NCBI GenBank assembly: GCA_902363145.1
Contig: CABIZB010000003.1
Location: 248,001 to 312,000 of the forward strand
Source of the DNA: Oscillospiraceae bacterium
GTDB taxonomy: Bacteria; Bacillota; Clostridia; Oscillospirales; Ruminococcaceae
Length of the DNA stretch: 64,000 bases
Direction of reading: 5' to 3'
The notes beneath the pieces are model-generated. The model did not search any database, was not told the DNA's origin, and was given only the letters and a program-made list of their open reading frames with translations. Numbering within the stretch: position 1 is the stretch's first letter; each line of letters begins with the position of its first letter. Positions 33,917-42,287 of the stretch are shown piece by piece. Position numbers and translations under genes: made by a program.

Positions 33917-35166
33917 ATTATCAGCCCCGCTTTCTCTATCATCTCGCTTACGTCAGCCTTTTCATTGAAGGCAGCTATAAGCATATCCATAAGGCGGCAA
34001 ACGCCGTCATAGCCGTACATATAATCGTCCTCCATAAGGTTTGCCACCTTGTCGGAGGTTGTGATGTAGCCGCAGTCAAAGCCGATGCAGAGGAAATCCT
34101 TGTCCGTAAGCCCGAACTTCACCGAATCGTGGTGGAGCGGGTTCACAAGCAGCAGGTCGGGCACAAGCTCCATAAGCTTTTCATAGTTTTCCTGCTCAAA
34201 AGCGGGAATACCGTCCGATGCCACCATTGCGACCCTGAAGCCGTTTTCAGCCAGCATAAGCGCCAGCGAAAAAGGTCTAAGCACCGCCTGATAATCCACT
34301 GCTATGGGGTAATCCCCTATAACAGCCTTTGCTTCGGCTATCTTCTGCCTTGCCTTGTCACGGTAGGGCGCTGTAAGGGGAAGAAGCTCTTCGCCCAGAG
34401 CTTCGGAAAGGCGTGTGTAAAATGCGTCGATATCCTGCTCCCTGTAGGTAACATAGCCCTCAACAGTCGGGATACCCAGATTTTTCTCCATATCCTTTGA
34501 AGCCATTTTCGCCGCAGGCCCCGCAAGTATATCCAGCTTTGAGGAAGACATTTCCCTGAAATCCTCAAACCTGTCATACTCGGATATGTGGAGCAGCCGA
34601 TAGCCCTTCTGCGCCAGAATATCACGCAGGTCGCCGTTTTTGGCAACGGTGTTTATGCCGATAAGGTTCACGGTATTTTTCTGCTCCGTGCTCTTTTCAA
34701 GCAGGCTGTACATATTCATCTGGAGAGTAACTCCGGGAGGGAGCTTGCTGTCCAGCGAAATAGGATTCATCTTGCAGTGCCTGAACTGCACATCGGGGTA
34801 CTTCTCCGAAAGCTCCGCAAGGATAGGTTCGTGGTCAGTGCCAAGCAGATCGTCCAGACAAGCGGTGAAAATGAAAAGCACCTTGGGTATCTTGTCAAGG
34901 CCCTCAAAAAGGTCATCAACGCCGTTTATTATCATCTGCTCATAGTCGCCCGAAATGATATCCGCCTCGTCGATGAAAAGGTACGAGACCTGCTCCTTTA
35001 TGCCGTTCATCTCGCCGCCCAGCGCCGTATGACGGCCGCAGGCAAAGGGACACACAAAAAGATGATGGCTCTCGGGAACAAGCGCCGCAATTCTTACAAC
35101 GCCCCAGCCGCCGTGGGAGGGGGAAACATAATGCAGTGTCTGCTCAAAGCAGCCGCACTGTGACAT
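33913..35166 (-). CDS. nitrogenase component 1-like protein, alpha (NifD)-like
   Basis: A 417-residue superfamily member. The N terminus is cysteine-rich: Cys4 and Cys6 (SQCGCF), then Cys39 and Cys43 (FVCPFACGRHTA), and Cys103 in FTACLDDLLGTD at the position of the third P-cluster ligand. Later blocks with GINTVAKNGDLRDIL and LDILAGPAAKMASKDME resemble the substrate-side Rossmann domains. It is too short and divergent for NifD, and no homologue of the FeMo-cofactor cysteine/histidine pair could be picked out. It overlaps the NifH-like stop by one base (TGATG). Confidence 0.8.
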   Translation of the reverse strand: MSQCGCFEQTLHYVSPSHGGWGVVRIAALVPESHHLFVCPFACGRHTALGGEMNGIKEQVSYLFIDEADIISGDYEQMIINGVDDLFEGLDKIPKVLFIFTACLDDLLGTDHEPILAELSEKYPDVQFRHCKMNPISLDSKLPPGVTLQMNMYSLLEKSTEQKNTVNLIGINTVAKNGDLRDILAQKGYRLLHISEYDRFEDFREMSSSKLDILAGPAAKMASKDMEKNLGIPTVEGYVTYREQDIDAFYTRLSEALGEELLPLTAPYRDKARQKIAEAKAVIGDYPIAVDYQAVLRPFSLALMLAENGFRVAMVASDGIPAFEQENYEKLMELVPDLLLVNPLHHDSVKFGLTDKDFLCIGFDCGYITTSDKVANLMEDDYMYGYDGVCRLMDMLIAAFNEKADVSEMIEKAGLII

Positions 35167-35927
35167 CAGGCTTCATCTCCTTCCGTAATGCTCAGCATAT
35201 TGTCCGCCAGTCTGCGGTAGCAGTCTGCCATCTCACTGTCGGGGAAGGCTTCTATGACCGTCTTTCCCTGATTTTCAGCTTCCTGAACTACAGGACATCG
35301 GGGAACTACCGAAACGATGTCTCCGCCTATCTCCTTGAGAGCGGTGCGGACTATCTCTTCTTCATTTTCAAGATTTCTGGAATTAAGGATAACTCCCGAA
35401 TACTGAGCATATCCTCTTTTGCCGAAATTCTTAACTGCGCTTGCAATGTTTGATGCCGCATAAAGGGACATCATCTCACCAGAGGTAACAATAAAAACGT
35501 TGCGTGCATATCCGCCTCTGATAGGCATTGCAAAGCCGCCGCATACAACATCGCCCAGAACGTCGTAGAGGGCTATATCGGGCTTGCATATCTCGTAAGC
35601 GCCCAGCTCTTCAAGCTTCTCGAAAGCGGTGATTATTCCTCTGCCTGCGCAGCCGATACCTGGGGTGGGGCCTCCTGCCTCAACGCACCAGATGCCGTTG
35701 TAGCCTCTGAAAAGCACATCATCGGAAGTGATCTTTTCCTTTTCTCTGATAGCGTCAAGAACGGATTTGATCTTCTTTCCGCCCGTAAGGTTCTTTGTCG
35801 AGTCGGACTTGGGGTCACAGCCTATCTGTAGCACGCTCAGTCCCTTTTCGGAAAATGCAGCGGCAATGTTCGATGTGGTTGTTGACTTGCCTATTCCGCC
35901 CTTTCCGTATATAGCGATCTTTCTCAT
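35166..35927 (-). CDS. nitrogenase iron protein-like reductase (NifH-like)
   Basis: A 253-residue ATP-dependent electron donor of the NifH/BchL/CfbC family. Walker [10 protein letters not shown], the [11 protein letters not shown] block, and both [4Fe-4S] bridging cysteines are present: Cys93 in PGIGCAGRG and Cys129 in [12 protein letters not shown], spaced as in true NifH. It should dimerise around one cluster and hand electrons to the NifD/K-like pair encoded downstream. First gene of the operon. AGGAGT lies just before the ATG and two operator-like repeats flank its promoter. NifH, BchL or CfbC identity proper is not supported by context. Confidence 0.9.
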   Translation of the reverse strand: MRKIAIYGKGGIGKSTTTSNIAAAFSEKGLSVLQIGCDPKSDSTKNLTGGKKIKSVLDAIREKEKITSDDVLFRGYNGIWCVEAGGPTPGIGCAGRGIITAFEKLEELGAYEICKPDIALYDVLGDVVCGGFAMPIRGGYARNVFIVTSGEMMSLYAASNIASAVKNFGKRGYAQYSGVILNSRNLENEEEIVRTALKEIGGDIVSVVPRCPVVQEAENQGKTVIEAFPDSEMADCYRRLADNMLSITEGDEA

Positions 35928-35948
35928 GTTTACTCCTTTTCGTCTTGA

Positions 35949-35962
35949 TTAGCTTTTGCTAA
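35949..35962. promoter_or_regulatory. putative operator 1 (TTAGC-N4-GCTAA)
   Basis: A perfect 5+5 inverted repeat TTAGCTTTTGCTAA. It falls just after the expected transcription start of the nitrogenase-like operon, where a bound repressor would block the polymerase. Confidence 0.6.
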
Positions 35963-35974
35963 CTGATTTTCTAA

Positions 35975-36004
35975 ATTATATCATTGGCTTTTCTGTCTTG
36001 TCAA
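35975..36004 (-). promoter_or_regulatory. consensus sigma-A promoter of the nitrogenase-like operon
   Basis: Read leftward, TTGACA (36004-35999) and TATAAT (35980-35975) are both exact consensus hexamers with an 18-base spacer. A promoter this strong normally needs a repressor, in line with the flanking repeats. Confidence 0.85.
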
Positions 36005-36010
36005 CGTTAA

Positions 36011-36024
36011 TTAGCAGAGACTAA
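36011..36024. promoter_or_regulatory. putative operator 2 (TTAGC-N4-ACTAA)
   Basis: TTAGCAGAGACTAA, a one-mismatch version of the repeat at 35949, lying just upstream of the -35 box. The two sites are 62 bases apart centre to centre, about six helical turns. The intergenic stretch beyond it (36025-36209) is AT-rich and shows nothing else. Confidence 0.55.
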
Positions 36025-36209
36025 CTAAAATCTGCGTTTTTAATAATAACTTTTTCCGCCCGATAAAATAAATCGGTGCATTTTTACATATGAAAATGTG
36101 CATATATGCTCATATGGCTCTGATATTTTGACATTCGTGTAATTTGTTAAAAAATCGCAGGCAAATGGACAATTATATGAAATGTCCCGAAAATTTTCAT
36201 AAAATCTAT

Positions 36210-36238
36210 TGATTTTTACTGTCAGTTATTGTAAAATA
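36210..36238 (+). promoter_or_regulatory. sigma-A promoter for the acetylesterase gene
   Basis: TTGATT (36210) and TAAAAT (36233) with a 17-base spacer, 37 bases before the ATG at 36276. Confidence 0.65.
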
Positions 36239-36275
36239 AATACAAAGTATTGCTATTGAAAGGGAGCGTATAAAA

Positions 36276-37805
36276 ATGGGAGCGCTTAAAGCTGCTGCAA
36301 TTTTTACAGATCATATGGTCGTTCAGATGGGCAAGCCCATCATACTCTGGGGGCATGACTACAGCGGTAGAAAAATAACCGCCACCTTCTGCGGATATAC
36401 CGCCGATACCCTTTGTATCGACAACTGCTGGAAGATAACCCTTCCCCCTGTGAACACCTACGGGGGACCTTATGAAATGACTCTTACCGACGGCGATGAG
36501 ACTATCGTATTTTCAGACATAATGGTGGGCGAGGTATGGATAGCAGGCGGTCAGTCCAACATGGAGCTGGAGCTTCAGAACGAAAAGCACGGCGCCGAGG
36601 AGCTGGAAAAGGTCGCTGATTCCAATGTCCGCTTCTATTACACCAAGAAAAATCCTTACATAGATGAGTTCTTCTACATCGACGAGAGAAACGGCGGCTG
36701 GGCTCTCCCCTCCCCCGAATCTGCAAGATGCTGGTCAGCTGTGGGCTATTACTTCGGCAAAAAGCTTGCTGCCGATCTGGGCGTTACCGTGGGAATCATC
36801 GGCTGCAACTGGGGCGGCACATCTGCTTCAAACTGGATTGATAAGAAAAATCTTGTCCGTGATATCGACACCAAGACCTATGTTGACGAGTACGACAAGG
36901 CAATGGATGGCAAGACCTTTGAGGATTACCTGAAAGATCTCCGTGAATACCATGAGTGGGAGGCTGAGTGGCAGCCCAAGATAAACGAGTTCTATGAGAA
37001 AAATCCCGAGGGCAGCTGGGACGAAGCACAGGAATATGCGGGAAGCAAATCCCGCTGGCCCGAGCCTCTTGGCCCCAAGTCCCCGTTCAGAGCAGGCGGA
37101 CTTTACGAGACCATGCTCAAGCGCATCGCTCCCTACGGTGCAAAGGGCTTTATCTATTATCAGGGTGAGTCGGACGACCACAAGCCCCAGATGTATGAAA
37201 AGCTTCTGAAAATGCTTATCGCCCAGTGGAGATACGACTGGAACGACCCCGAAATGCCATTTATGATAGTCCAGCTCCCCATGTTCATCAACCGTGACGA
37301 CATTGACCGCAAGAACTGGTGCCTTATCAGAGAAGCTCAGATGAACACTCACCTGACCACCTCAAACACAGGCATTGCGGTAATTCTGGACTGTGGCGAA
37401 TACGGCAATATCCACCCTGTTGACAAGATACCCGTAGGCGAGCGTCTGGAGCTGCAGGCAATGTACCACACCTACGGCAAGATCGCCGAGGACGAGGCTT
37501 ACGGCCCCACATATTACCGCTCATTCCCCGAGGAGGACTGCTTCATCATCGAGTTCAAGCACGCAAAGAGCGGCTTTGACCTTAGAAATGAGGACACCCC
37601 AAGCGGCTTTGAGCTTGCAGGCGATGACAAGGAATACCACCCCGCAGCGGCTCAGATACTCAGCGGCGGAAAGATACGTCTTACCTGCCCCAACGTTAAG
37701 GAGCCAAAGTTTGCACGTTTCAGATGGGTAAACTATGGTGATGTTACCCTCTTCGGAAAGAACGGCCTCCCCGCCGCACCTTTCAGGACAAGCCCCGAGG
37801 CATGA
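36276..37805 (+). CDS. sialate O-acetylesterase-type carbohydrate esterase (SASA)
   Basis: A 509-residue SGNH-type esterase. Motifs are WIAGGQSNMELEL with the catalytic serine, GCNWGGTSASNW, FIYYQGESD, and CGEYGNIHPVDK with the catalytic Asp/His region. The family removes acetyl groups from sialic acid or from acetylated plant polysaccharides; in a fibre degrader the latter is more likely. There is no signal peptide, so it should act on imported oligosaccharides in the cytoplasm. AAAGGGAG precedes the ATG. It is divergent from the nitrogenase-like operon. Confidence 0.85.
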   Translation: MGALKAAAIFTDHMVVQMGKPIILWGHDYSGRKITATFCGYTADTLCIDNCWKITLPPVNTYGGPYEMTLTDGDETIVFSDIMVGEVWIAGGQSNMELELQNEKHGAEELEKVADSNVRFYYTKKNPYIDEFFYIDERNGGWALPSPESARCWSAVGYYFGKKLAADLGVTVGIIGCNWGGTSASNWIDKKNLVRDIDTKTYVDEYDKAMDGKTFEDYLKDLREYHEWEAEWQPKINEFYEKNPEGSWDEAQEYAGSKSRWPEPLGPKSPFRAGGLYETMLKRIAPYGAKGFIYYQGESDDHKPQMYEKLLKMLIAQWRYDWNDPEMPFMIVQLPMFINRDDIDRKNWCLIREAQMNTHLTTSNTGIAVILDCGEYGNIHPVDKIPVGERLELQAMYHTYGKIAEDEAYGPTYYRSFPEEDCFIIEFKHAKSGFDLRNEDTPSGFELAGDDKEYHPAAAQILSGGKIRLTCPNVKEPKFARFRWVNYGDVTLFGKNGLPAAPFRTSPEA

Positions 37806-37817
37806 TATGATACAACG

Positions 37818-37850
37818 ACACCCTTTGATATTTTCATCAAAGGGTGTTTT
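37818..37850 (+). terminator. rho-independent terminator after the acetylesterase
   Basis: Stem ACACCCTTTGAT / ATCAAAGGGTGT followed by TTTTCT. The interval 37806-38134 to the next gene holds this terminator, a partial family C repeat and a second terminator. Confidence 0.85.
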
Positions 37851-37946
37851 CTATAATTTTTCAACCATAGAGGCTAATAGAGAAATTTAATGCGCATTCG
37901 TATAAACTTGCTCGGCCATTAACCATAGAAACGCATATAAAAGAAC

Positions 37947-38031
37947 GGAGCGAAGGCGGGCTTGTCGCCCGGCAAGGGAGCTGGCTTATTTCAGCCGAGG
38001 ATTTGTCTATAGGTTGATTGAGGATTAGTAT
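37947..38031 (-). repeat. dispersed repeat, family C, partial copy 2 (inverse)
   Basis: Read leftward from 38031 it matches copy 1 (21044 onward): ATACTAATCC, then CAACCTATAGACAAATCCTC and the CTTGCCGGGCGACAAGCCCGCC core. Similarity then stops, so the distal end has been lost or replaced. It lies between the acetylesterase and AEC transporter genes. Confidence 0.7.
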
Positions 38032-38070
38032 TATTTGCACAAACCTTTTATTATGTGCTTCTGACGCAAA

Positions 38071-38106
38071 AAATCCCTTTGATGCTTTTATCAAAGGGAT
38101 TTTTAT
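38071..38106. terminator. bidirectional terminator
   Basis: Stem AAATCCCTTTGAT / ATCAAAGGGATTT with a T-run on the right and an A-run on the left. It ends the leftward AEC transporter transcript. Its stem core CCCTTTGAT is the same as in the terminator at 37818. Confidence 0.8.
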
Positions 38107-38134
38107 ATAGCTTAATTACAATTACTGTTCCTGA

Positions 38135-39055
38135 TCATACTCCGCCAAGCATTACCATAAGCGGCAGAGTTATCGCCGAAAGCAATGTTGTCACTGCAAA
38201 TACCACCGCCGATATCTCGGGGCATTTCTTATATCTCAGCGCAAACATCGTTCCCGTTGCCGCTGCAGGGCAGCCTGCCGCTACCAGCACCACCATGAAT
38301 ACCGTATCGGGGATAAAATCAAACCACCTGAACATCAGCCAGAAAAGCACGGGGCACAATATAAGTCTGAGAAATGTTGCACGGTAAACTCCGATATTTT
38401 TCAGATGTGTGCCGATGACTGTTCCGCTGATGGTAACGCCTGCGCATATCATTGCAAGAGGAGTGTTCATTCCGCTGACGTAGCTTGCTGCGGATGACAC
38501 CAGCTCGGGAAGTCTGAAGCCTGTAAGGAATGCGATAAGTCCCAGAAATGTTGCGATTATGGCAGGTGATGTAAGCACCTTCTTAACGGAAGTCTGCGCT
38601 TCCTTGCCGCCGAAGAACACCACGCCGTGTGTCCAGACCATTATGTTGAACACTGTAACGTAGCCTGTGAGAAAGAACACGCCCTCCTCGCCGAAAAGAC
38701 CGTTTATAAGCGGTATTCCCATAAATGCGCAGTTGGAATATATGGCGGCGAACTGCTCCACAATACCCTCGTTGGTCTTGTTCTTGCGGTACAGGAATTT
38801 CAGCAGGAATATCATCACACCGTATGAAATAAATCCCAGCACCAGTGACATTCCCAGCCCGATAAGCAGCTCATTATTGAAGCTTTGCTGATATGACATA
38901 AATATCAGCACGGGGTTTACTACTTCAAGCACAAAGCCCGAAAGCTTTGAATTGGTCTCCTTGTCGATGAGATTTATCTTTCCGCATAAAAAGCCCAGCG
39001 CAACAAGGATAAACATAATAAGTATCTGCTTTACGCAGATGATAGACAATGACAT
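38135..39055 (-). CDS. AEC family transporter (malate/auxin-carrier type)
   Basis: A 306-residue membrane protein with about ten helices. KINLIDKETNSKLSGFVLEV and NPVLIFMSYQQ near the start, GLIAFLTGF mid-way, and AAGCPAAATGTMFALRY near the end are typical of the auxin efflux carrier family. Bacterial members move malate, malonate and similar organic acids. The substrate cannot be fixed from sequence. It lies alone behind its own terminator. Confidence 0.85.
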   Translation of the reverse strand: MSLSIICVKQILIMFILVALGFLCGKINLIDKETNSKLSGFVLEVVNPVLIFMSYQQSFNNELLIGLGMSLVLGFISYGVMIFLLKFLYRKNKTNEGIVEQFAAIYSNCAFMGIPLINGLFGEEGVFFLTGYVTVFNIMVWTHGVVFFGGKEAQTSVKKVLTSPAIIATFLGLIAFLTGFRLPELVSSAASYVSGMNTPLAMICAGVTISGTVIGTHLKNIGVYRATFLRLILCPVLFWLMFRWFDFIPDTVFMVVLVAAGCPAAATGTMFALRYKKCPEISAVVFAVTTLLSAITLPLMVMLGGV

Positions 39056-39110
39056 TTTAATCTCTACCCTTTTCTCTTTTTTCTTTCCTTATGACCCCTT
39101 GATATGTAGA

Positions 39111-39890
39111 TCAGCTGTTGTCCTTTTTAATAGCCGTTATAACGCTTATTACAGCTCCCACCATTATTACGGTGGAAACTATTCCGATGCCTATGCCGTG
39201 AGTGCTTACCTCCAGTATTGGCTGCGCTCCGCCTATTCCCTCGGCAGTGGCTGTGCACAGGCCGTAAAAGAACAGGAACGATGCCGCAGAGCGCATATCT
39301 CCGCAGCGGACGATAAGCAGTCCTGCGATTATGCCGATAAGGAAAAAGTCGATGGCAATGATAGCTTCCTCCGATGATATGCCGTCAAAATATGATGACA
39401 GACCGGCTGTCTGCGACACTGCAAAGATCAAGAACAGCAGCGCTGAAAGGAGCACCGCCGTAATGCTGCCGAAATCCTTCTGCAAGATGTGGAAAAAATA
39501 GCCATAGACCGCAATACCCGCAAAGAGCCAGAACTTGACTATCTGCAAAAATATCTCGGTCAGGTCAAAGCCCGATGTTATGCCTGTGATATGCGTCTCC
39601 CCCAGCACGAAAAGCACAAAGAAGGACAGTCCATATATGACGATCGCATAAACTGCTCCGGGGACGATATTTTCAAGCACATATCCCTTTGAAAAGAAAG
39701 AGCGCTTTCCGCCCTCCACCGCTGCAAGGAATATGAACGTGAATATGACCGCCATAACAGACGGCAGCAGCTTATCCGCAGGTGAACCGAGGAAGCGTGA
39801 TGCTATGTATGCTCCTGCGCACAGCACAATAAACACTGCAAGCTTTAATATTGAACCAAGCACAAATTTTCCGTATTTTGTATCAGCCAT
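39111..39890 (-). CDS. multi-pass membrane protein of unknown function
   Basis: A 259-residue protein with about eight hydrophobic helices. The layout resembles CPBP/CAAX-type intramembrane proteins, but the EExxxR and HxxxN catalytic motifs are not visible, so I leave the function open. The start at ATG 39890 has GGGAGG 8 bases upstream. It lies 17 bases downstream of the PHP phosphatase gene and is likely in its operon. Confidence 0.55.
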   Translation of the reverse strand: MADTKYGKFVLGSILKLAVFIVLCAGAYIASRFLGSPADKLLPSVMAVIFTFIFLAAVEGGKRSFFSKGYVLENIVPGAVYAIVIYGLSFFVLFVLGETHITGITSGFDLTEIFLQIVKFWLFAGIAVYGYFFHILQKDFGSITAVLLSALLFLIFAVSQTAGLSSYFDGISSEEAIIAIDFFLIGIIAGLLIVRCGDMRSAASFLFFYGLCTATAEGIGGAQPILEVSTHGIGIGIVSTVIMVGAVISVITAIKKDNS

Positions 39891-39907
39891 ATGTAATACC
39901 TCCCATG

Positions 39908-40702
39908 TCACAAAGAAAGCATTTCGGGGCGGCACTTTTCATAAACTGCGTAATATTTGAATCCGCAGTCTCTGAGCATTGCTCCGCATCTGTCAAAACA
40001 GCAGCCGAGTGTTTCGGGCGAGTGAGCGTCCGAGCCGAGAGTTATAAGCTCTCCCCCAAGCTCACGATAACGCACGAACACGTCACGGCAGGGGTTAGGC
40101 TCGGTAAGCCCCCGTGAAAGTCCCCCCGTGTTGCATTCAAGTGCTTTGCCGTCCGAGATTATCTGCCTGAGAATTTCGTCGATGTAGTCGCCGTACTCCG
40201 AATAAGAGTAGGTCAGCCCGTGGGGAGCGCCGTAGCGCACGATATAATCCAGATGCCCCAGTGAATCATAGCACTTTACCCTTCTTATCCGCCTGAGCAG
40301 GGTCTCGAAATACAGCCTGTAGGAATTTTTGCCGTGCTTCTCGAAATACTCTGGATAATATGGGTCAAGCCCGTCTATGAAATGAACGGAGCCTATGACA
40401 AAATCAAAGGGATATTTCTCCGTCAGCTTGTAAAGATAATCCGCAATATGGCTTTGCAGCCCAAGCTCAATGCCTGTGCGGATATCCAGCCTGCCCGAAT
40501 ATTTCTTTTTAAGCTCCGACATCGCAGCCATATACCGTGGTATATCCAGCTCAAAATCAATATCGGACACAACGTCATGATCGTGATGATCGGTAAAGCA
40601 TATCTGCTCCATTCCCAGAGCTATAGCCTTTTCCGCCTGCTCCTCGGGGGGAGTTTCGCTGTCCCCTGAAAAGCTTGTGTGCAGGTGCTGGTCAGCGTAC
40701 AT
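39908..40702 (-). CDS. PHP-domain phosphoesterase, HisJ/HisK (histidinol-phosphatase) type
   Basis: A 264-residue trinuclear-metal phosphoesterase. YADQHLHTSFSGDS carries the first HxH, CFTDHHDHDV the second histidine cluster, VIGSVHFIDG a third, and TLGSDAHSPE the last. HisK-type members make histidinol from histidinol phosphate, but no histidine genes are nearby, so another phosphate ester is possible. It lies downstream of the DHHW gene in the same leftward run. Confidence 0.8.
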   Translation of the reverse strand: MYADQHLHTSFSGDSETPPEEQAEKAIALGMEQICFTDHHDHDVVSDIDFELDIPRYMAAMSELKKKYSGRLDIRTGIELGLQSHIADYLYKLTEKYPFDFVIGSVHFIDGLDPYYPEYFEKHGKNSYRLYFETLLRRIRRVKCYDSLGHLDYIVRYGAPHGLTYSYSEYGDYIDEILRQIISDGKALECNTGGLSRGLTEPNPCRDVFVRYRELGGELITLGSDAHSPETLGCCFDRCGAMLRDCGFKYYAVYEKCRPEMLSL

Positions 40703-40719
40703 ATATTACCGCCTTTCTG

Positions 40720-42276
40720 TCAATCCTCCGCCTTGTCATCGGCAGCCTCAGTCTCAGCAGCCTGTGTTACCGATGTTGAGCGGTATGCCTCCACTGCGGG
40801 TATCTCGTCCGCAGTAAGAGTGCCATAGGGATAGTTGTAAAGATTTTCGATGCCCTCGATAAGCGAGCCTGTGTTTGCCGCAAAGGCATTGTTGATGAAG
40901 ATAACATCTGTAATGCCCTGCTGCTTCATATACTCCACAGCGTTCATTCCGAAATATCGGATATCAATGACATATATCTCGTCAAAGCTGTCAACAAGAT
41001 AAGGCACAAAAGCATTTCCGTAGGATTCCTTGAAAACGCAGGCCTTTCTTCCCGTATCAAGCTCGGTAACGATCTTTGTGTGGATAGCGTCCGAACCTAA
41101 GAACACGCCGTATGCGTAGCCCGAGCCTACTCCGTCATAGAAAAGGGAGCCTTCGCCCTTGGGTGCAAGAGTGTCATAAGCATAGTAATAGGTCTTGTAA
41201 TCGGACTTGGGCTTATAATAGGTGAACAGCTCGGGGCTGTTTTTAAGAATGGGATCGTTGGTGTAGCCGTAAAGGGAGCCAACGTATCCGTCTATCTCCT
41301 TGACCTCGTAATCCTTGTCGATGTCGGGAGGTGTCTGACCCATTGCCTTGCAGAGAGCCACATAAGCATAATATGCGCCCCTGTGTGACCAGTGGTGGTC
41401 AGTCCTCAGGTAGATATATTCATCTGTGTGAGCCGCCAGCTCGGAATATGCGTCAACGGGAATAACATCGGCGGTGTAGCTGTCGTAGATGTGCTCGATA
41501 GCCGCCTTTTCGGAGGAGCTGTACTTGCGGAACTTCTTTGGCAGATAGAACTCAACGGAGGTGGGCACAACGATGTTATAAACGTTAACGTCCTCGCCCA
41601 TGGCTTCCTTGTACTTGCTGATGATATCCGCATAGCGTGTGCCCATGGCGGTGCTGCCGCCGAAAAGCATAACGCCCGCATTCTCGCCGTACATCTTTAC
41701 GCTGTCAACGATGATGCCGTTGTTGGAGAACTCGCCGATATTTTCTATCGGCTCTTCCTCTTCCTCGGTGGTGGTCGTTACCTCCTCGGTAACTGCGGGA
41801 GCTGTTGTAACTTCAGGCTCGCTGCCCTCATCTGCGGGAGCTTCGGTAACAGCTTCCTCGGGGATTATCTGCACGGGAGTTGTTTCGGTAACTTCCACGG
41901 TGTTGCCCTCATCATCTGCCACCACGTTTACGCTGCCATAAAACTTGGGAGCGCTTATGCCCTTGAGACCGTTCAGCGATGAAGAAAGCTCCACCAGCTT
42001 TTCACGGTACGGCACCGTGTCGGAGAAATACTTGGTAAATCCGCTGGCAAAGCTGCCGTTAAAATAGCTTTCAGCCGTAAGCTCAGGCTTTTCGGCAAGC
42101 TTACGCTTTTCTATCTCGGAAAATTCGGGACGCTTTAAGAAAACAAGACAAAGTCCCACAAAAAATATCGCCGAGATAAAAAGAGTTATGGCTACACGCT
42201 CATAAACAGCGCAGCGCTTTTTATATATTTTATCAGCGTCCCCGTTTGCCTTGGGGGTTTTCTTTTTCTTATCCAT
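40720..42276 (-). CDS. DHHW family protein (SGNH/AlgX-like), membrane anchored
   Basis: A 518-residue protein with a basic cytosolic N terminus, one membrane helix (VAITLFISAIFFVGLCLVF, about residues 28-48) and an outside domain. KRPEFSEIEKRKLAEKPELT and FSDTVPYREK are the family N-terminal blocks, and RTDHHWSHRGAYYAY is the name-giving motif. AlgX/AlgJ-like relatives O-acetylate cell-surface polysaccharides. An acidic Thr/Glu-rich insert (about residues 135-180) is added. It probably modifies an exopolymer, possibly with an MBOAT partner that is not in the window. Confidence 0.85.
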   Translation of the reverse strand: MDKKKKTPKANGDADKIYKKRCAVYERVAITLFISAIFFVGLCLVFLKRPEFSEIEKRKLAEKPELTAESYFNGSFASGFTKYFSDTVPYREKLVELSSSLNGLKGISAPKFYGSVNVVADDEGNTVEVTETTPVQIIPEEAVTEAPADEGSEPEVTTAPAVTEEVTTTTEEEEEPIENIGEFSNNGIIVDSVKMYGENAGVMLFGGSTAMGTRYADIISKYKEAMGEDVNVYNIVVPTSVEFYLPKKFRKYSSSEKAAIEHIYDSYTADVIPVDAYSELAAHTDEYIYLRTDHHWSHRGAYYAYVALCKAMGQTPPDIDKDYEVKEIDGYVGSLYGYTNDPILKNSPELFTYYKPKSDYKTYYYAYDTLAPKGEGSLFYDGVGSGYAYGVFLGSDAIHTKIVTELDTGRKACVFKESYGNAFVPYLVDSFDEIYVIDIRYFGMNAVEYMKQQGITDVIFINNAFAANTGSLIEGIENLYNYPYGTLTADEIPAVEAYRSTSVTQAAETEAADDKAED

Positions 42277-42287
42277 ACCGCACCGCC

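Noticed and set aside
29636..35927. A functional nitrogen-fixation (nif) cluster
   Set aside because: The D- and K-like proteins are too short, the K-like third cysteine is Ser, and NifE, NifN and NifB are absent from the window.
39111..39890. A CPBP (CAAX) intramembrane protease
   Set aside because: The hydrophobic layout is similar, but the EExxxR and histidine motifs needed for the call are missing.
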